From Candidatus Melainabacteria bacterium (GTDB taxonomy: Bacteria > Cyanobacteriota > Vampirovibrionia > Obscuribacterales > Obscuribacteraceae), in the NCBI GenBank assembly GCA_017307165.1, contig JAFKGK010000002.1:124001-188000 (forward strand): 64,000 nucleotides of DNA. The letters are read 5' to 3'. Below the pieces are notes generated by a model. The model had not been told where the DNA came from. It ran no database searches and was given only the letters and a program-made list of their open reading frames with translations. Of the stretch, positions 7,968-16,955 are shown in pieces; position 1 is the stretch's first letter; each line of letters begins with the position of its first letter. Position numbers and translations under genes: made by a program.

Positions 7968-9146
7968 ATGTCCTTAGTTATCGACAAAACCGTCCCGCAG
8001 CACCATCCTCTGGCTGATATCGCCAAAAAGGTCTTTGACGGTGAGAGACTGAGCCGCGAAGAAGCCATCAGGCTCTACCAATCTGATGACCTGGCCCTGA
8101 TCGGCATGCTCGGCGAGCACGCACGTCGCGTCAAGGCTGGTCCTGGTCGAGAAAATTACGTTTATTTCATCCACAACATGCACCTCAATCCGACCAATTT
8201 TTGTGTTGAGACCTGCAGATTTTGCTCTTATGCCAATCCCACCGAGCGCGAAAAAGCCTATACATGGACGGTGGACAGAGTCCTCGAAGAAGCCGGCAAG
8301 GGTGTCGCTCTAGGCATCTATGAGATCCATATGGTAGGAGGCCTCAACCCGGCCTGCGACCTGGCCTATTACGAAGAAATCCTGACCCAGGTCAAAGCCA
8401 AGTATCCGCAAGTGCATCTCAAAGCCTTTACCGCCGTTGAGATCGAATATCTAGCCAATCTTGAGGGTTTGACCTATGGCGAGGTCCTGGAACGTCTGGT
8501 CAAGGCCGGCCTGGGCTCGATGCCTGGTGGCGGCGCTGAGATCTTTGACGAAGGCGTGCGCGAGCGCATGGCCGTCTCCAAGACACCAGCTCCCATCTGG
8601 CTGGAGATCCATGGTATTGCTCATCAAATGGGACTCAAGACCAATGCCACCATGTTGACCGGTATCAGCGAAACAGTCGAGAACAAAGTGGACCACATGC
8701 TCCTATTGCGCGAGCAGCAGGACAAGACCGGTGGTTTTCAATGCTTTATCCCACTCAAGTGCTATTACGACGGGACAAATATAAAAGACGAAGTCACCGA
8801 GCCAAGCAATGTCGATCTCCTCAAAGACGTGGCCATCTCGCGCCTCGTCCTGGACAATTTTGATCATATCAAGGCCTATTGGATACAGTTGGGCGTCGAG
8901 TTGGCGCAGTTGGCGCTTTCTTTTGGTGCCGATGATATGGATGGCACCATATTAGAAGAAAAAATCACTCACGCTGCTGGAGCGCAGTCTCCGCTCAAGC
9001 TTGCTCAGGACAAGATGGAGCAATTGATTGCAAGCTCTGGCTATCAGCCGGTAGAGCGTGACACCATATACAACATAAAGCGAGTATCCGAGCTTGCGCC
9101 GGCTTTGATAGAGGAGCCGATCGAGACTCGTCTGGCCAGGCTTTGA
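7968..9146 (+). CDS. mqnE: Aminofutalosine synthase MqnE (radical SAM)
   Basis: 392-residue radical-SAM enzyme of the futalosine route to menaquinone. It joins the product of MqnA (3-[(1-carboxyvinyl)oxy]benzoate) to SAM-derived adenosyl, giving aminofutalosine. The 4Fe-4S ligands are C79, C83 and C86 in NPTNFCVETCRFCSYAN. IHMVGGLNP, LKAFTAVEIEYLA and LGSMPGGGAEIFDEGVR are strongly MqnE-like and separate it from MqnC. GAGGTGA lies close upstream of the chosen ATG, and a GTG six bases earlier is possible. It stands alone after an inverted repeat. Together with the ubiD-family gene in this window it points to menaquinone-based respiration. Confidence 0.92.
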   Translation: MSLVIDKTVPQHHPLADIAKKVFDGERLSREEAIRLYQSDDLALIGMLGEHARRVKAGPGRENYVYFIHNMHLNPTNFCVETCRFCSYANPTEREKAYTWTVDRVLEEAGKGVALGIYEIHMVGGLNPACDLAYYEEILTQVKAKYPQVHLKAFTAVEIEYLANLEGLTYGEVLERLVKAGLGSMPGGGAEIFDEGVRERMAVSKTPAPIWLEIHGIAHQMGLKTNATMLTGISETVENKVDHMLLLREQQDKTGGFQCFIPLKCYYDGTNIKDEVTEPSNVDLLKDVAISRLVLDNFDHIKAYWIQLGVELAQLALSFGADDMDGTILEEKITHAAGAQSPLKLAQDKMEQLIASSGYQPVERDTIYNIKRVSELAPALIEEPIETRLARL

Positions 9147-9162
9147 TCTTTTAACCCAGCTT

Positions 9163-9174
9163 GTTTTATAAAAC
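9163..9174. terminator. 12-base palindrome between convergent mqnE and TPR-PDZ genes
   Basis: GTTTTATAAAAC is an exact palindrome that contains the TAA stop codon of the minus-strand gene. It lies 17 bases after mqnE. It may act as a short two-way 3'-end signal. The arms are too short to be confident. Confidence 0.3.
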
Positions 9175-10614
9175 CACTTGCCCTAGCTTTTGGCCTCTCT
9201 GGATCAGCAATTGCACTTGATCGGAGGGGCCTTTTTGCATGAGCATCTGTTGCAATTGGTCGGATGACTCGATCACATTGCCATCGACTGCTTTGATGAT
9301 ATCGCCACGCAAGAGCCCCTTTTTGGATGCTCTAGAAGCCAGACCTACGGAGCTGATCTCGGCACCGCCTTTGGTATTGCGTACTAGCAATCCAAATGCC
9401 GCCGAGGGTGGTGCATTGTCGCCTCTTTTGCCAAGATTGTTTTGAGCCTGGTTAGGGGCTGGGTTTTGCATTGGCTGCTGCATAGACTGTTGCATAGACT
9501 GATATATTTTAGATTGCATCTGTTCGGGTTGCGTCCACTGCGATTGCTGTCTCTGCGGGGCAAAATTTTGCTGACCCACGGCTTGCTGGCCTAGACCCTG
9601 CTGTGCTGCCATAGCGTTCTCTGCTTGACGACGAGCCATCTGCTCTTGACCTAAACTGGCCGAGAGCTGCATGACCGCCTGCTGATAGGCTGGCTTTTGC
9701 GGATCGAGACTGGCCGCTTGTTGAAAATACTCCAGAGCCTGCACTGGATTTTTCATCGCCATGTAGATAGTGCCAATATTGTATTTGACGAGTGGCTGAT
9801 TTGGTGCCTTGGCGTCGAGCTGCTTGTATAGATCGATAGCCGAAAAATACTCTTGTCGCTTGTAGGCGTCAGCAGCATCTTGAGCCAGTTGCTTGAGTTC
9901 GGATTTGCCTTGATTAGCAGCGCCTTTCTTTTGTGCCACGGCGAGGGCATCTATGTATTCGTTTTTGTTGGGATTGAGCTCGATTGCTTTTTGATAGCTA
10001 TTGCAAGCCTCGGCAAAATTGCGCTGGGCTTCGTAACCGATGCCGAGACTGTAATAGGCTTCGGCGTTGTCCGGTGCCAATCGGATTACTTGTTGAAACT
10101 TGGCCATGGCCTCATTGCCACGTTTGTTTTTAAAGAGAGTGACGCCTTCGGCGAGTAGATTGTTGACCTCTGCATCACGCGCAGCCATCGCTCTCAGTCT
10201 CTGACGACGCTCCTCATCTTGTGCCGAAAAGGCATCGATATTGCCACCGGTATTGGTATTGTTGGCGCCACTATTGGCAGTGGCGCTGCCTGGCGCTTTG
10301 CTCGTGCTTGGTACGGTTGGTGGTGCCTGTACGCTGAGATTGGCGGCAGCCTGGATGATCGCCGACAATCTGGTGGCTGGGTCACCTTCTGAGGGGTCGC
10401 CAAAGACTCGTTTTTCGACTCGTGCCAGTCTGGTCTCATCGGATTCGTCGTCGTAGCTCTTGAAAAAGATGTTTTCTTCGAGGATCTTGAGCTTGGACTG
10501 ATCGGCATGGGAAAGTTGAGAAGCGCCCAGGGCAGGGCTGCCGACCGTTGTCGAGCACATGGTGCTTAAAACAATGGTGGATAAGAGAAAAGTCTTGAAA
10601 TCTATTGTTTTCAT
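9166..10614 (-). CDS. Exported TPR protein with C-terminal PDZ domain
   Basis: 482-residue protein. It has a signal peptide ending near PALGA|S. Next comes a motif (KLKILEENIFFKSYDDES, then TRLARVEKRVFGDPSEG) of the E..F...Y......RL.RVEK.VFG type that I associate with secreted proteins of this lineage. A Thr/Asn-rich linker follows, then four or five TPR units at about 140-310 (NAEAYYSLGIGYEAQRNFAEA; QPLVKYNIGTIYMAMKNPVQA). A Gln/Met-rich low-complexity linker leads to a PDZ domain at about 400-482 (GLLRGDIIKAVDGNVIESSDQL). The PDZ probably binds C-termini of envelope proteins. Scaffold function outside the cytoplasm is inferred. It is divergent from dprA. Confidence 0.78.
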   Translation of the reverse strand: MKTIDFKTFLLSTIVLSTMCSTTVGSPALGASQLSHADQSKLKILEENIFFKSYDDESDETRLARVEKRVFGDPSEGDPATRLSAIIQAAANLSVQAPPTVPSTSKAPGSATANSGANNTNTGGNIDAFSAQDEERRQRLRAMAARDAEVNNLLAEGVTLFKNKRGNEAMAKFQQVIRLAPDNAEAYYSLGIGYEAQRNFAEACNSYQKAIELNPNKNEYIDALAVAQKKGAANQGKSELKQLAQDAADAYKRQEYFSAIDLYKQLDAKAPNQPLVKYNIGTIYMAMKNPVQALEYFQQAASLDPQKPAYQQAVMQLSASLGQEQMARRQAENAMAAQQGLGQQAVGQQNFAPQRQQSQWTQPEQMQSKIYQSMQQSMQQPMQNPAPNQAQNNLGKRGDNAPPSAAFGLLVRNTKGGAEISSVGLASRASKKGLLRGDIIKAVDGNVIESSDQLQQMLMQKGPSDQVQLLIQRGQKLGQVVL

Positions 10615-10762
10615 ATTGCTAGCTTAGCTTTATGCAGAAATATCTGCCAGTAACCGGTAAAATTTAACCCAAAAGATCGAGATTTTGAAAGAGAGATTGA
10701 ACTTTTGCTGGCAAAAAGTTGTTTTACAGCATTGAAGCCTCTTACCGGACTGGAGATTTTGC

Positions 10763-12004
10763 GTGACCGATAGCCCCATACCTGACAGGGACGACCAGAC
10801 AGAGCAAGACCGCCGTGAGAGACTCGAGCGGGCTTTTCAGGCTCGCTCGGCTTCCGTCGAACTGCCCGAGGTTTTTCCGCATCAAGAGTTACTGTATTGG
10901 CTTGAGATAGCCAATATGGGTGTCGCCGGCATCCGTGCCGACGAATTGATGAGAGTCTACGAGCGCTATGGGTCCATCGAGATGCTGTTGACCTGGTCTC
11001 GAGGCGACCTTTTGGAGTTGGGTGCTAGAGAAAATCTGGGGCTCAATTTTTTGGACGAAAAGCGCGTGCAATCTCTCATCGAAAAAAGAGAGAGGGTCGA
11101 TGGGGAGGTCCTGTACGACAAGCTCCAGATTGCTCGTACTAGCTTTTATCCTATCGTGCACCCACATTATCCGCGCTGCCTGAGCAATATCCACAATGCA
11201 CCGATCGGTATATATACGCGCGGTCAGATGCCCATTACTTCTCTGGGCATGGCTATAGCCATTGTTGGCACTCGCAAGCCGACCAGTTATGGCAGCAAGA
11301 TCGCCAAGACCTTTGCTGGAGAGTTGGCATCGGCTGGTTTGATCGTAGTCAGCGGCATGGCTCTGGGCATAGACTCTCTAGCACACTGGGGTGCCATCGA
11401 GGCTGGTGGCAGGACCATCGCCGTGCTCGCTGGTGGCGTCGATCACATCTATCCTTCAACCAATCGCAAGCTCTACGATCGATTACTTGCCAAAGAGGAC
11501 GGTCTTATCGTCAGCGAATATTTTCCTGGCACAGAGCCCAAGACCTGGATGTTTCCCTCTCGCAACCGCATCATCACCGGCCTATCCAATGCCCTCTTGC
11601 TCGTCGAGGCTGGGGCCAAGTCCGGATCTTTGATCTCTGCCAAGTTTGCCTTTGAGCAGAGCCTCGAGGTCTTTGCCATCCCAGGCAGCATCTGGGCAGA
11701 GATGAGTGCAGGACCCAATGATTTGATCCACAAGGACTCGGCAAGGCTGGTGACGAGCACCAAGCAGATCCTTTCCCATATGCAGGTCTCTACGGCCAGG
11801 ATTGCCGATTTTGCGCCCATAGCCGTGCAGTTATACGGCCGCGAAAAAGAGGTCTTTGACCGCCTCGCTAACGAGCCGACCCATTTTGAGCAATTGACCC
11901 AGGCTCTCGAGATATCGGTAGGGGAACTCTCCAGTGCGCTAACTATGCTCGAGTTAGCAGGGCTGATCGAGCGATTGCCCGGTGATTTTTATCAGCGCGC
12001 CTGA
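10763..12004 (+). CDS. dprA: DNA-processing protein DprA (Smf)
   Basis: 413-residue cytoplasmic protein that protects incoming single-stranded DNA and loads RecA during natural transformation. An N-terminal SAM/HhH-like region (about 35-110) precedes the Rossmann core. Diagnostic motifs are IAIVGTRKPTSYG, VSGMALGIDSLAHWGAIEAG, VLAGGVDHIYPSTN, MFPSRNRIITGLSN and EAGAKSGSLISAKFA. Residues about 340-410 form the C-terminal winged-helix domain. The GTG start has GGAG seven bases upstream (10752-10755). DprA is widespread, so its presence suggests but does not prove competence. No other com genes lie in the window. Confidence 0.95.
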   Translation: MTDSPIPDRDDQTEQDRRERLERAFQARSASVELPEVFPHQELLYWLEIANMGVAGIRADELMRVYERYGSIEMLLTWSRGDLLELGARENLGLNFLDEKRVQSLIEKRERVDGEVLYDKLQIARTSFYPIVHPHYPRCLSNIHNAPIGIYTRGQMPITSLGMAIAIVGTRKPTSYGSKIAKTFAGELASAGLIVVSGMALGIDSLAHWGAIEAGGRTIAVLAGGVDHIYPSTNRKLYDRLLAKEDGLIVSEYFPGTEPKTWMFPSRNRIITGLSNALLLVEAGAKSGSLISAKFAFEQSLEVFAIPGSIWAEMSAGPNDLIHKDSARLVTSTKQILSHMQVSTARIADFAPIAVQLYGREKEVFDRLANEPTHFEQLTQALEISVGELSSALTMLELAGLIERLPGDFYQRA

Positions 12005-12127
12005 GTGATCGAGCTTTGCAAGCACTGATAATGGTCAGTTTTGTGAGAATACTACTGGTCTGGGTAAGTATTAAATATAAGCTTTAAGCTGCATTACCCT
12101 GCCTCATCCAACGGAATCCTAGCCCCT

Positions 12128-13168
12128 ATGAAATTGTGCCTCAGGTGCAATCAATACTTTCAAGACGAGGTCAAGCTCTGTCCGACCGACAGAGTGGCGC
12201 TGGAGTTTGTCGGCAAGGACCCCCTGATCGGTGCCTTGATCAACAACCGTTTTGCCGTGGATGCAGTCATTGGCAAGGGCGCTTCGGGCATTGTATACAA
12301 GGCCTCGCGTCTGATAATGGGAGGCAAGGTAGCGATCAAGGTCTTGCATGCCTGTCCTGATATGGACCCCAAGAGTCTGGACAAGTTTCATCGCGAGGTC
12401 ACTGCTCTCGAAAACCTCCGTCATCCCAATATCGTCAATCTCTGGGAGTCGGGCATGACTGTGGATAAGCAGCCTTATCTGGTTATGGACTATATCGAGG
12501 GCATTTCGCTTTCTGATGTGATCTCGTCCATGGGCAGGCTGCCCGCCGATCGCATCATCGACATCACTCAGCAGGTCTGTCATGGTCTCACCGAAGCCCA
12601 TCGCCAGGGCTTTGTCCATCGTGACATCAAACCCGAAAACATAGTCCTGGACAGCTCGAGCTCACAAGACTTTGTCAAGCTCTGCGATTTTGGCATTTCT
12701 TACAGCGCCTTCGAAAACAACTTGCCCAAGGCCAGCCAGCCTGCCACTGTTTCGGGCAGCCCTGCCTATATGAGCCCAGAGCAGTGCCGCGGCCTCCCTC
12801 TTACGCCCAAGTCGGATATCTACTCGCTCGCTCTGGTGGTCTTTGAGATGTTTACCGGTCGAAGACCAGTGGTCGCAAATAGTAGCAAAGAGTATATGTT
12901 GAAGACAGTGAAAGAAAAATTGCCTTTAATGAATACCGTTGCACCTCAACTGGGCATTCCAGAACCAGTCGATCTTGTCGTTGCCAAGGCGCTGCAAAAA
13001 AATCCCCAGGACAGGCAGGTTTCAGCTCAGCATTTTGCCGATGATCTGGCTGCAGCTTGCTATGGTTCGGGCTTTGCTTGCATAAAAGGTGCTAAACAAA
13101 AACACATCGAGGGTTTGCAAAAGCAGGTCGGCCGGGTAAGTGAGCGTTTAGGGGGCCAAAACCCTTGA
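12128..13168 (+). CDS. Soluble Ser/Thr protein kinase with N-terminal zinc ribbon
   Basis: 346-residue Hanks-type kinase. Residues 1-25 are a zinc-ribbon-like knuckle (C4, C7, C18 then PTD, the CxxC...CPxD form). The kinase core has the Gly loop IGKGASGIV at 48-56, catalytic K71 (VAIKVL), HRDIKPEN with HRD at 164-166, DFG at 187-189 and SPEQC at 216-220, so all catalytic residues are present. Unlike its neighbour 3.8 kb downstream, it has no transmembrane segment after the catalytic domain, only a short basic tail. It is the first gene of a kinase, disordered protein, kinase set. The start has no close Shine-Dalgarno site. Substrates are unknown; the adjacent Ser-rich protein is an obvious candidate. 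Confidence 0.93.
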   Translation: MKLCLRCNQYFQDEVKLCPTDRVALEFVGKDPLIGALINNRFAVDAVIGKGASGIVYKASRLIMGGKVAIKVLHACPDMDPKSLDKFHREVTALENLRHPNIVNLWESGMTVDKQPYLVMDYIEGISLSDVISSMGRLPADRIIDITQQVCHGLTEAHRQGFVHRDIKPENIVLDSSSSQDFVKLCDFGISYSAFENNLPKASQPATVSGSPAYMSPEQCRGLPLTPKSDIYSLALVVFEMFTGRRPVVANSSKEYMLKTVKEKLPLMNTVAPQLGIPEPVDLVVAKALQKNPQDRQVSAQHFADDLAAACYGSGFACIKGAKQKHIEGLQKQVGRVSERLGGQNP

Positions 13169-13204
13169 TATTATCAGACTTTGTAGCGCAACGAGGAAGC
13201 GAAA

Positions 13205-16200
13205 TTGAGCGATGATTTGCCGGATTTGACGCCATATCTGAGCAAGAAAGGCGGAAATCAAAGCAAGGGGACGGGACACAATGATGATCCCGCCTCCAAG
13301 CCTGACCTTTCGCAAAAATTGTCGGCTCTGGTCAAAAAACCTACCAATACTGGACAAAATCAACCTTCGCTGCCCGACCCGCCTGGTTTTACCGCTCATC
13401 CATCATCCGGCAATGGTCAAGGATTGCCCAGTACTGCTCAGACTCCATGGGGAGATCTCAATACTCTAGGTGCCAAGCAACCCTGGTCCTCCACAGGCAA
13501 TGGCTCCGAGCCTGCTCGTCCTGCCACATCTTCTTCTTCTTCTTCTTCTTCTTCTTCATCCTCTTGGGACCAGATCGCTAGCTTTACGGGCAGCAAGTCG
13601 CCGGGCGGCTCACCTCAAGACGAAGGCCTAGAAAAGACAGAGACGCCCCCAAATCAAAACGTCAACTTTGATGCACCAACTGAGGCTCCTTCGGGCAACT
13701 ACTCTACCCGCTCCTTATCCGGTCGGCCCGGACAGAGTGGTTTTGGTCAGTTTCAAGCGCCTCAAGCCAAGCCCATGTCCACCTTGAGCTCTGGCTCTGC
13801 CTCACCAATCCTCAAAAATGCAGGCAGCCAACCCAGCTTTTCATCCAGGGGCAATAGCAACGGCGATCCTGGTCTGGCATCGGCCGACGCTTTTGATGAG
13901 GATAGCGACACCATCGATCCGTTTACGGCAGCACAAAATAGACTGGCTCCTTCGGCGCCACCTAAGCCTACTTTTACTCGCGAAGAGTTTGGTGCACCCA
14001 AAAAGACAGAAAAAGTCGAAGAAAAGCGACGTCCAGAGCCGCCCAAACCATTTAATCGCTCATCAGCGGATCTCGCCCAACCGGCCAGATCCAATGCCGG
14101 GCTGCAAAGGCCCAAGCCTCTGGCTGATAGCGCACCTGCTGCCAGCGCCCCGAGGCCGGTCGCCGATCCTCCAGTCGATCAGGTCAAACTCGATAAGCAA
14201 GAGATGCTTGCGCGGGCCTTCATGGAAGAAGCCCAGGCCTTGCAGGAGGCTCCTGACCCGGATTATGTGCCCGAGAGTCACGTGGTTGATCCTATGCCAT
14301 CGTTGGTCTCTGATGCACAACAAAAAAACTTTGCTGCTCTGTTTGAGCAAGAGAGCCAGGCTATGGCTGCTCAAGCAAATGACGACATACTAGATCCTCA
14401 GGCTGCTCTCTATGGCGACGATCACATCCAACCTACCAAGAGTCTCGGCTTTGGTAGCCTGCTTGGTGGTCAGGACGCCAAATCGGGCGAACACCATTCG
14501 GCTCTGTCTGATCTCATGACTCAGACAGGCGAACACAATATCTCGCTGGCACCCGAAAGGCGTGATGATGCAGCAGGTTTTGCCGATGCGCGGGCATCTA
14601 TCCAGGCTGAAGCCGATAGGCACTCAGCACCATCCAACAATCTTGGTCTGTCCGGCTTGTTAGGCGGCAACGAGATCGTCGGGCAGCCGCAAGCAGCCAT
14701 GGCCGAGCCAGCTGTAGCCGCTCAGAGTCAGGATCTAGATCAACAGTTCAATAGCACTTCTGATTTTAATAACGAGTCCAGCTTCAAATTTGATGCCACG
14801 CAGCATACTGATTCTTCATTTTCGTTTGCGCAGTCTTTCAATGATGATAGTGGTTTCAACAAGGAGACCGACTTTAACATGACTGCTCAAAATGAGTCTC
14901 CGCCTCAGCCAGTCCAAAATATCGATCCTTCTGGTTTTGATCCGTCCAGCTTTGTGGTGCAGGTCAATGATCCAAGCCAGAGCGCAGCAGCCAAGGATGT
15001 AATGGCCCAATTGATGGCATTTCAGCAAGGTGGTACGGAGACCGAGTCAGTCGCCAGCCTCGATGAGCTCAAGGCCGTGATCAAGGCACAAAAGGCAGAG
15101 GATGCTCGGCTTAAAAAGGCTGCAAAAGAAAAAGCCGAGGCCGAAAGAAAAGAGATCGAGCTTGCAGAGATGAGACTGCAAGAAGAATTAAGGCTGCAAG
15201 AAGAATTAAAACAACAAGAACAATTAAAACAACAAGAAGAAAATGCGGCCGTCCCTGATCACAAGTCGATGGTGTTCAATCGCCTGCTCGAGGCGGTCTC
15301 CCAGGATGACGAACTCGAGGACAATCATGCGACTGCTGTTCCTGTGGCAGAGAGCGTGGCCGATATAAAATCCGACTCCTTGCAAGATTTTGCAAGCAAG
15401 CAAGATCAAACTGAGGCTGGCACGCAATCGCCGCCACCGGCTGCTCAAGATCCAAAGGCGAGCCGGGCTGCGCTTATGGCAATGATCGAACAGGCCAATG
15501 CAGCCAAACTCGAAGCCGTGGAATCCGACGTCAAAGACAAGCTGGGTCTGGGTGTCAATGGCGTGTCCGACGAAGACTCGGACAACCCGCTCGGTCGTGC
15601 GCTCTCTGGCGCCCTCGACAATCTACTAGTCGAAGGCGACAAACAGCCGACTCCGGCTCCTGTAAAAGACGAGTTTGCCCCTCCTGCACCAGACTCAGTT
15701 CCGGCTCCAAATCCGGCTCCTGTAAAAGACGAGTTTGCTCCTCCTGCACCACCTGTAGTGCAACCCGCCGCTCAGGCTCCTGCGGCCGAGGTCGCTCAGG
15801 ACAAGTCCGACGCTTTATCCAGACTACTCGAAGTAGCCAGCAAGGCACCAGCCAAACCTGCAGGCCAGGGCAATCCGTCTACCTCAGCCATCAATATGGC
15901 CGAGATCATCAACAAACCGCAGGGCAAAATCAGCCGTCAGATCGAGACTATCGATGGCGATGCGCAGCTCAGCTCGGGTTTTCAGCAAGCATCGGCCCCA
16001 TCCGGATTTACCTCTCCCTTTGGTGGACGCACCAGCGATAGCTCTGGCACTATGAACGAGTTTGGCCAGATGTCCGTCAATAATGGCAATATCAATATGT
16101 CTGGCGGTCAGGCCAGCGTTTCTGCCGAGGCAATCAATGCTCGTATTGCCGATCTTAATCGCAAATTGCAGGATCAGCGCAGTTCGCCAATGGTTTCTTC

Positions 16201-16954
16201 TTCGCAGTCCACTCCGGCCCTCGGTGCTCAGGATTACATCACCAATACCCCCACATCCATTTCACTTAGTGGAGAAAAAGGCGTGGGCACTAGCTCGTCT
16301 CCATCGATCAACGCGCTAGGTCAAATCTCTCCCCTCGGCGACGAACCACCATCGAGCAAGGCCGAACTCGTCAATCGCATACTCAATCAGGCCAGCATGA
16401 CCCATACGGGGCAGCCAGCCTATACCGCACCACCACCGGTGCCACCGGCTCGGGGACAGCAGGATTTTATGAGCGCCGACCAGGCCAATGCTTTGCGCAA
16501 TATCAAGCCTCAAGGATCAAAGACCCAGACTCGCAATCGCTCTCGTATGCACGGCCCTGGTATTAGTCCAGCCGCAATCGGCACCATAGTCGTTGTGGTG
16601 CTTGCCGTTGTGGGTGGTGCAGGATTTTTTGCAGTGCAGAGCGGCATGATCAAGGTCGATCTACCAAAAGCTGCTCCGTCGACCGAAAGATCAGTCGACT
16701 CCATGATCAAGGACGGCGACTATGCAGATGCCATTCATGCTCTGGAAAACAAGCAAAAATCAGGCAAGCTAGGTGCTCACGACGCAGACAAGCTCAATGG
16801 CTTGTATCTGCAGCACGCCGATAGATTGGCCAAAGAAGACGAGGACTTTGCACAAGCAGTAAAGATGCTAGAAAAAGTGCCAGCCAAATCCAAGCGTTAT
16901 AAAGACGCTCAAAAGATGTTGAGGAAGTACAGGAAGAAGGTAAAGAAGAACTGA
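13205..16954 (+). CDS. Giant disordered single-pass membrane protein between two kinases
   Basis: 1249-residue protein with no recognised family in its first 1100 residues. These are Ser/Pro/Gln/Asp/Ala-rich and almost certainly disordered. They include a run of about twelve serines (near residue 109), Phe-rich repeats (STSDFNNESSFKFD, SSFSFAQSF), a Lys/Glu/Gln coiled coil with LQEELR/LQEELK/QQEQLK hexads near 650-690, and a duplicated PAPVKDEFAPPAP. One membrane helix (about 1123-1145) is followed by about 104 residues that match the tail of the next kinase. Start is TTG, eight bases after GAGG. The topology predicts a long cytoplasmic part and a short outer domain. A scaffold or phospho-substrate role is inference from composition and context. 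Confidence 0.8.
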   Translation: MSDDLPDLTPYLSKKGGNQSKGTGHNDDPASKPDLSQKLSALVKKPTNTGQNQPSLPDPPGFTAHPSSGNGQGLPSTAQTPWGDLNTLGAKQPWSSTGNGSEPARPATSSSSSSSSSSSSWDQIASFTGSKSPGGSPQDEGLEKTETPPNQNVNFDAPTEAPSGNYSTRSLSGRPGQSGFGQFQAPQAKPMSTLSSGSASPILKNAGSQPSFSSRGNSNGDPGLASADAFDEDSDTIDPFTAAQNRLAPSAPPKPTFTREEFGAPKKTEKVEEKRRPEPPKPFNRSSADLAQPARSNAGLQRPKPLADSAPAASAPRPVADPPVDQVKLDKQEMLARAFMEEAQALQEAPDPDYVPESHVVDPMPSLVSDAQQKNFAALFEQESQAMAAQANDDILDPQAALYGDDHIQPTKSLGFGSLLGGQDAKSGEHHSALSDLMTQTGEHNISLAPERRDDAAGFADARASIQAEADRHSAPSNNLGLSGLLGGNEIVGQPQAAMAEPAVAAQSQDLDQQFNSTSDFNNESSFKFDATQHTDSSFSFAQSFNDDSGFNKETDFNMTAQNESPPQPVQNIDPSGFDPSSFVVQVNDPSQSAAAKDVMAQLMAFQQGGTETESVASLDELKAVIKAQKAEDARLKKAAKEKAEAERKEIELAEMRLQEELRLQEELKQQEQLKQQEENAAVPDHKSMVFNRLLEAVSQDDELEDNHATAVPVAESVADIKSDSLQDFASKQDQTEAGTQSPPPAAQDPKASRAALMAMIEQANAAKLEAVESDVKDKLGLGVNGVSDEDSDNPLGRALSGALDNLLVEGDKQPTPAPVKDEFAPPAPDSVPAPNPAPVKDEFAPPAPPVVQPAAQAPAAEVAQDKSDALSRLLEVASKAPAKPAGQGNPSTSAINMAEIINKPQGKISRQIETIDGDAQLSSGFQQASAPSGFTSPFGGRTSDSSGTMNEFGQMSVNNGNINMSGGQASVSAEAINARIADLNRKLQDQRSSPMVSSSQSTPALGAQDYITNTPTSISLSGEKGVGTSSSPSINALGQISPLGDEPPSSKAELVNRILNQASMTHTGQPAYTAPPPVPPARGQQDFMSADQANALRNIKPQGSKTQTRNRSRMHGPGISPAAIGTIVVVVLAVVGGAGFFAVQSGMIKVDLPKAAPSTERSVDSMIKDGDYADAIHALENKQKSGKLGAHDADKLNGLYLQHADRLAKEDEDFAQAVKMLEKVPAKSKRYKDAQKMLRKYRKKVKKN
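13529..13557 (+). repeat. TTC trinucleotide microsatellite coding for polyserine
   Basis: Nearly ten uninterrupted TTC/TCT units encode a serine run in the disordered protein. Because the unit is three bases, slippage would change tract length without breaking the frame. Confidence 0.9.
15176..15247 (+). repeat. 18-base tandem repeat coding for a hexapeptide coiled coil
   Basis: Three full 18-base units and a partial fourth (starting 15176, 15194, 15212, 15230) encode LQEELR, LQEELK, QQEQLK and QQEENA. The first two differ at two positions and later units drift, consistent with local duplication. Confidence 0.85.
15652..15751 (+). repeat. 40-base direct repeat with 60-base period
   Basis: Bases 15652-15691 recur at 15712-15751 with one difference (C/T). 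Both encode PAPVKDEFAPPAP within the disordered region. Confidence 0.9.
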
Positions 16955-16955
16955 G

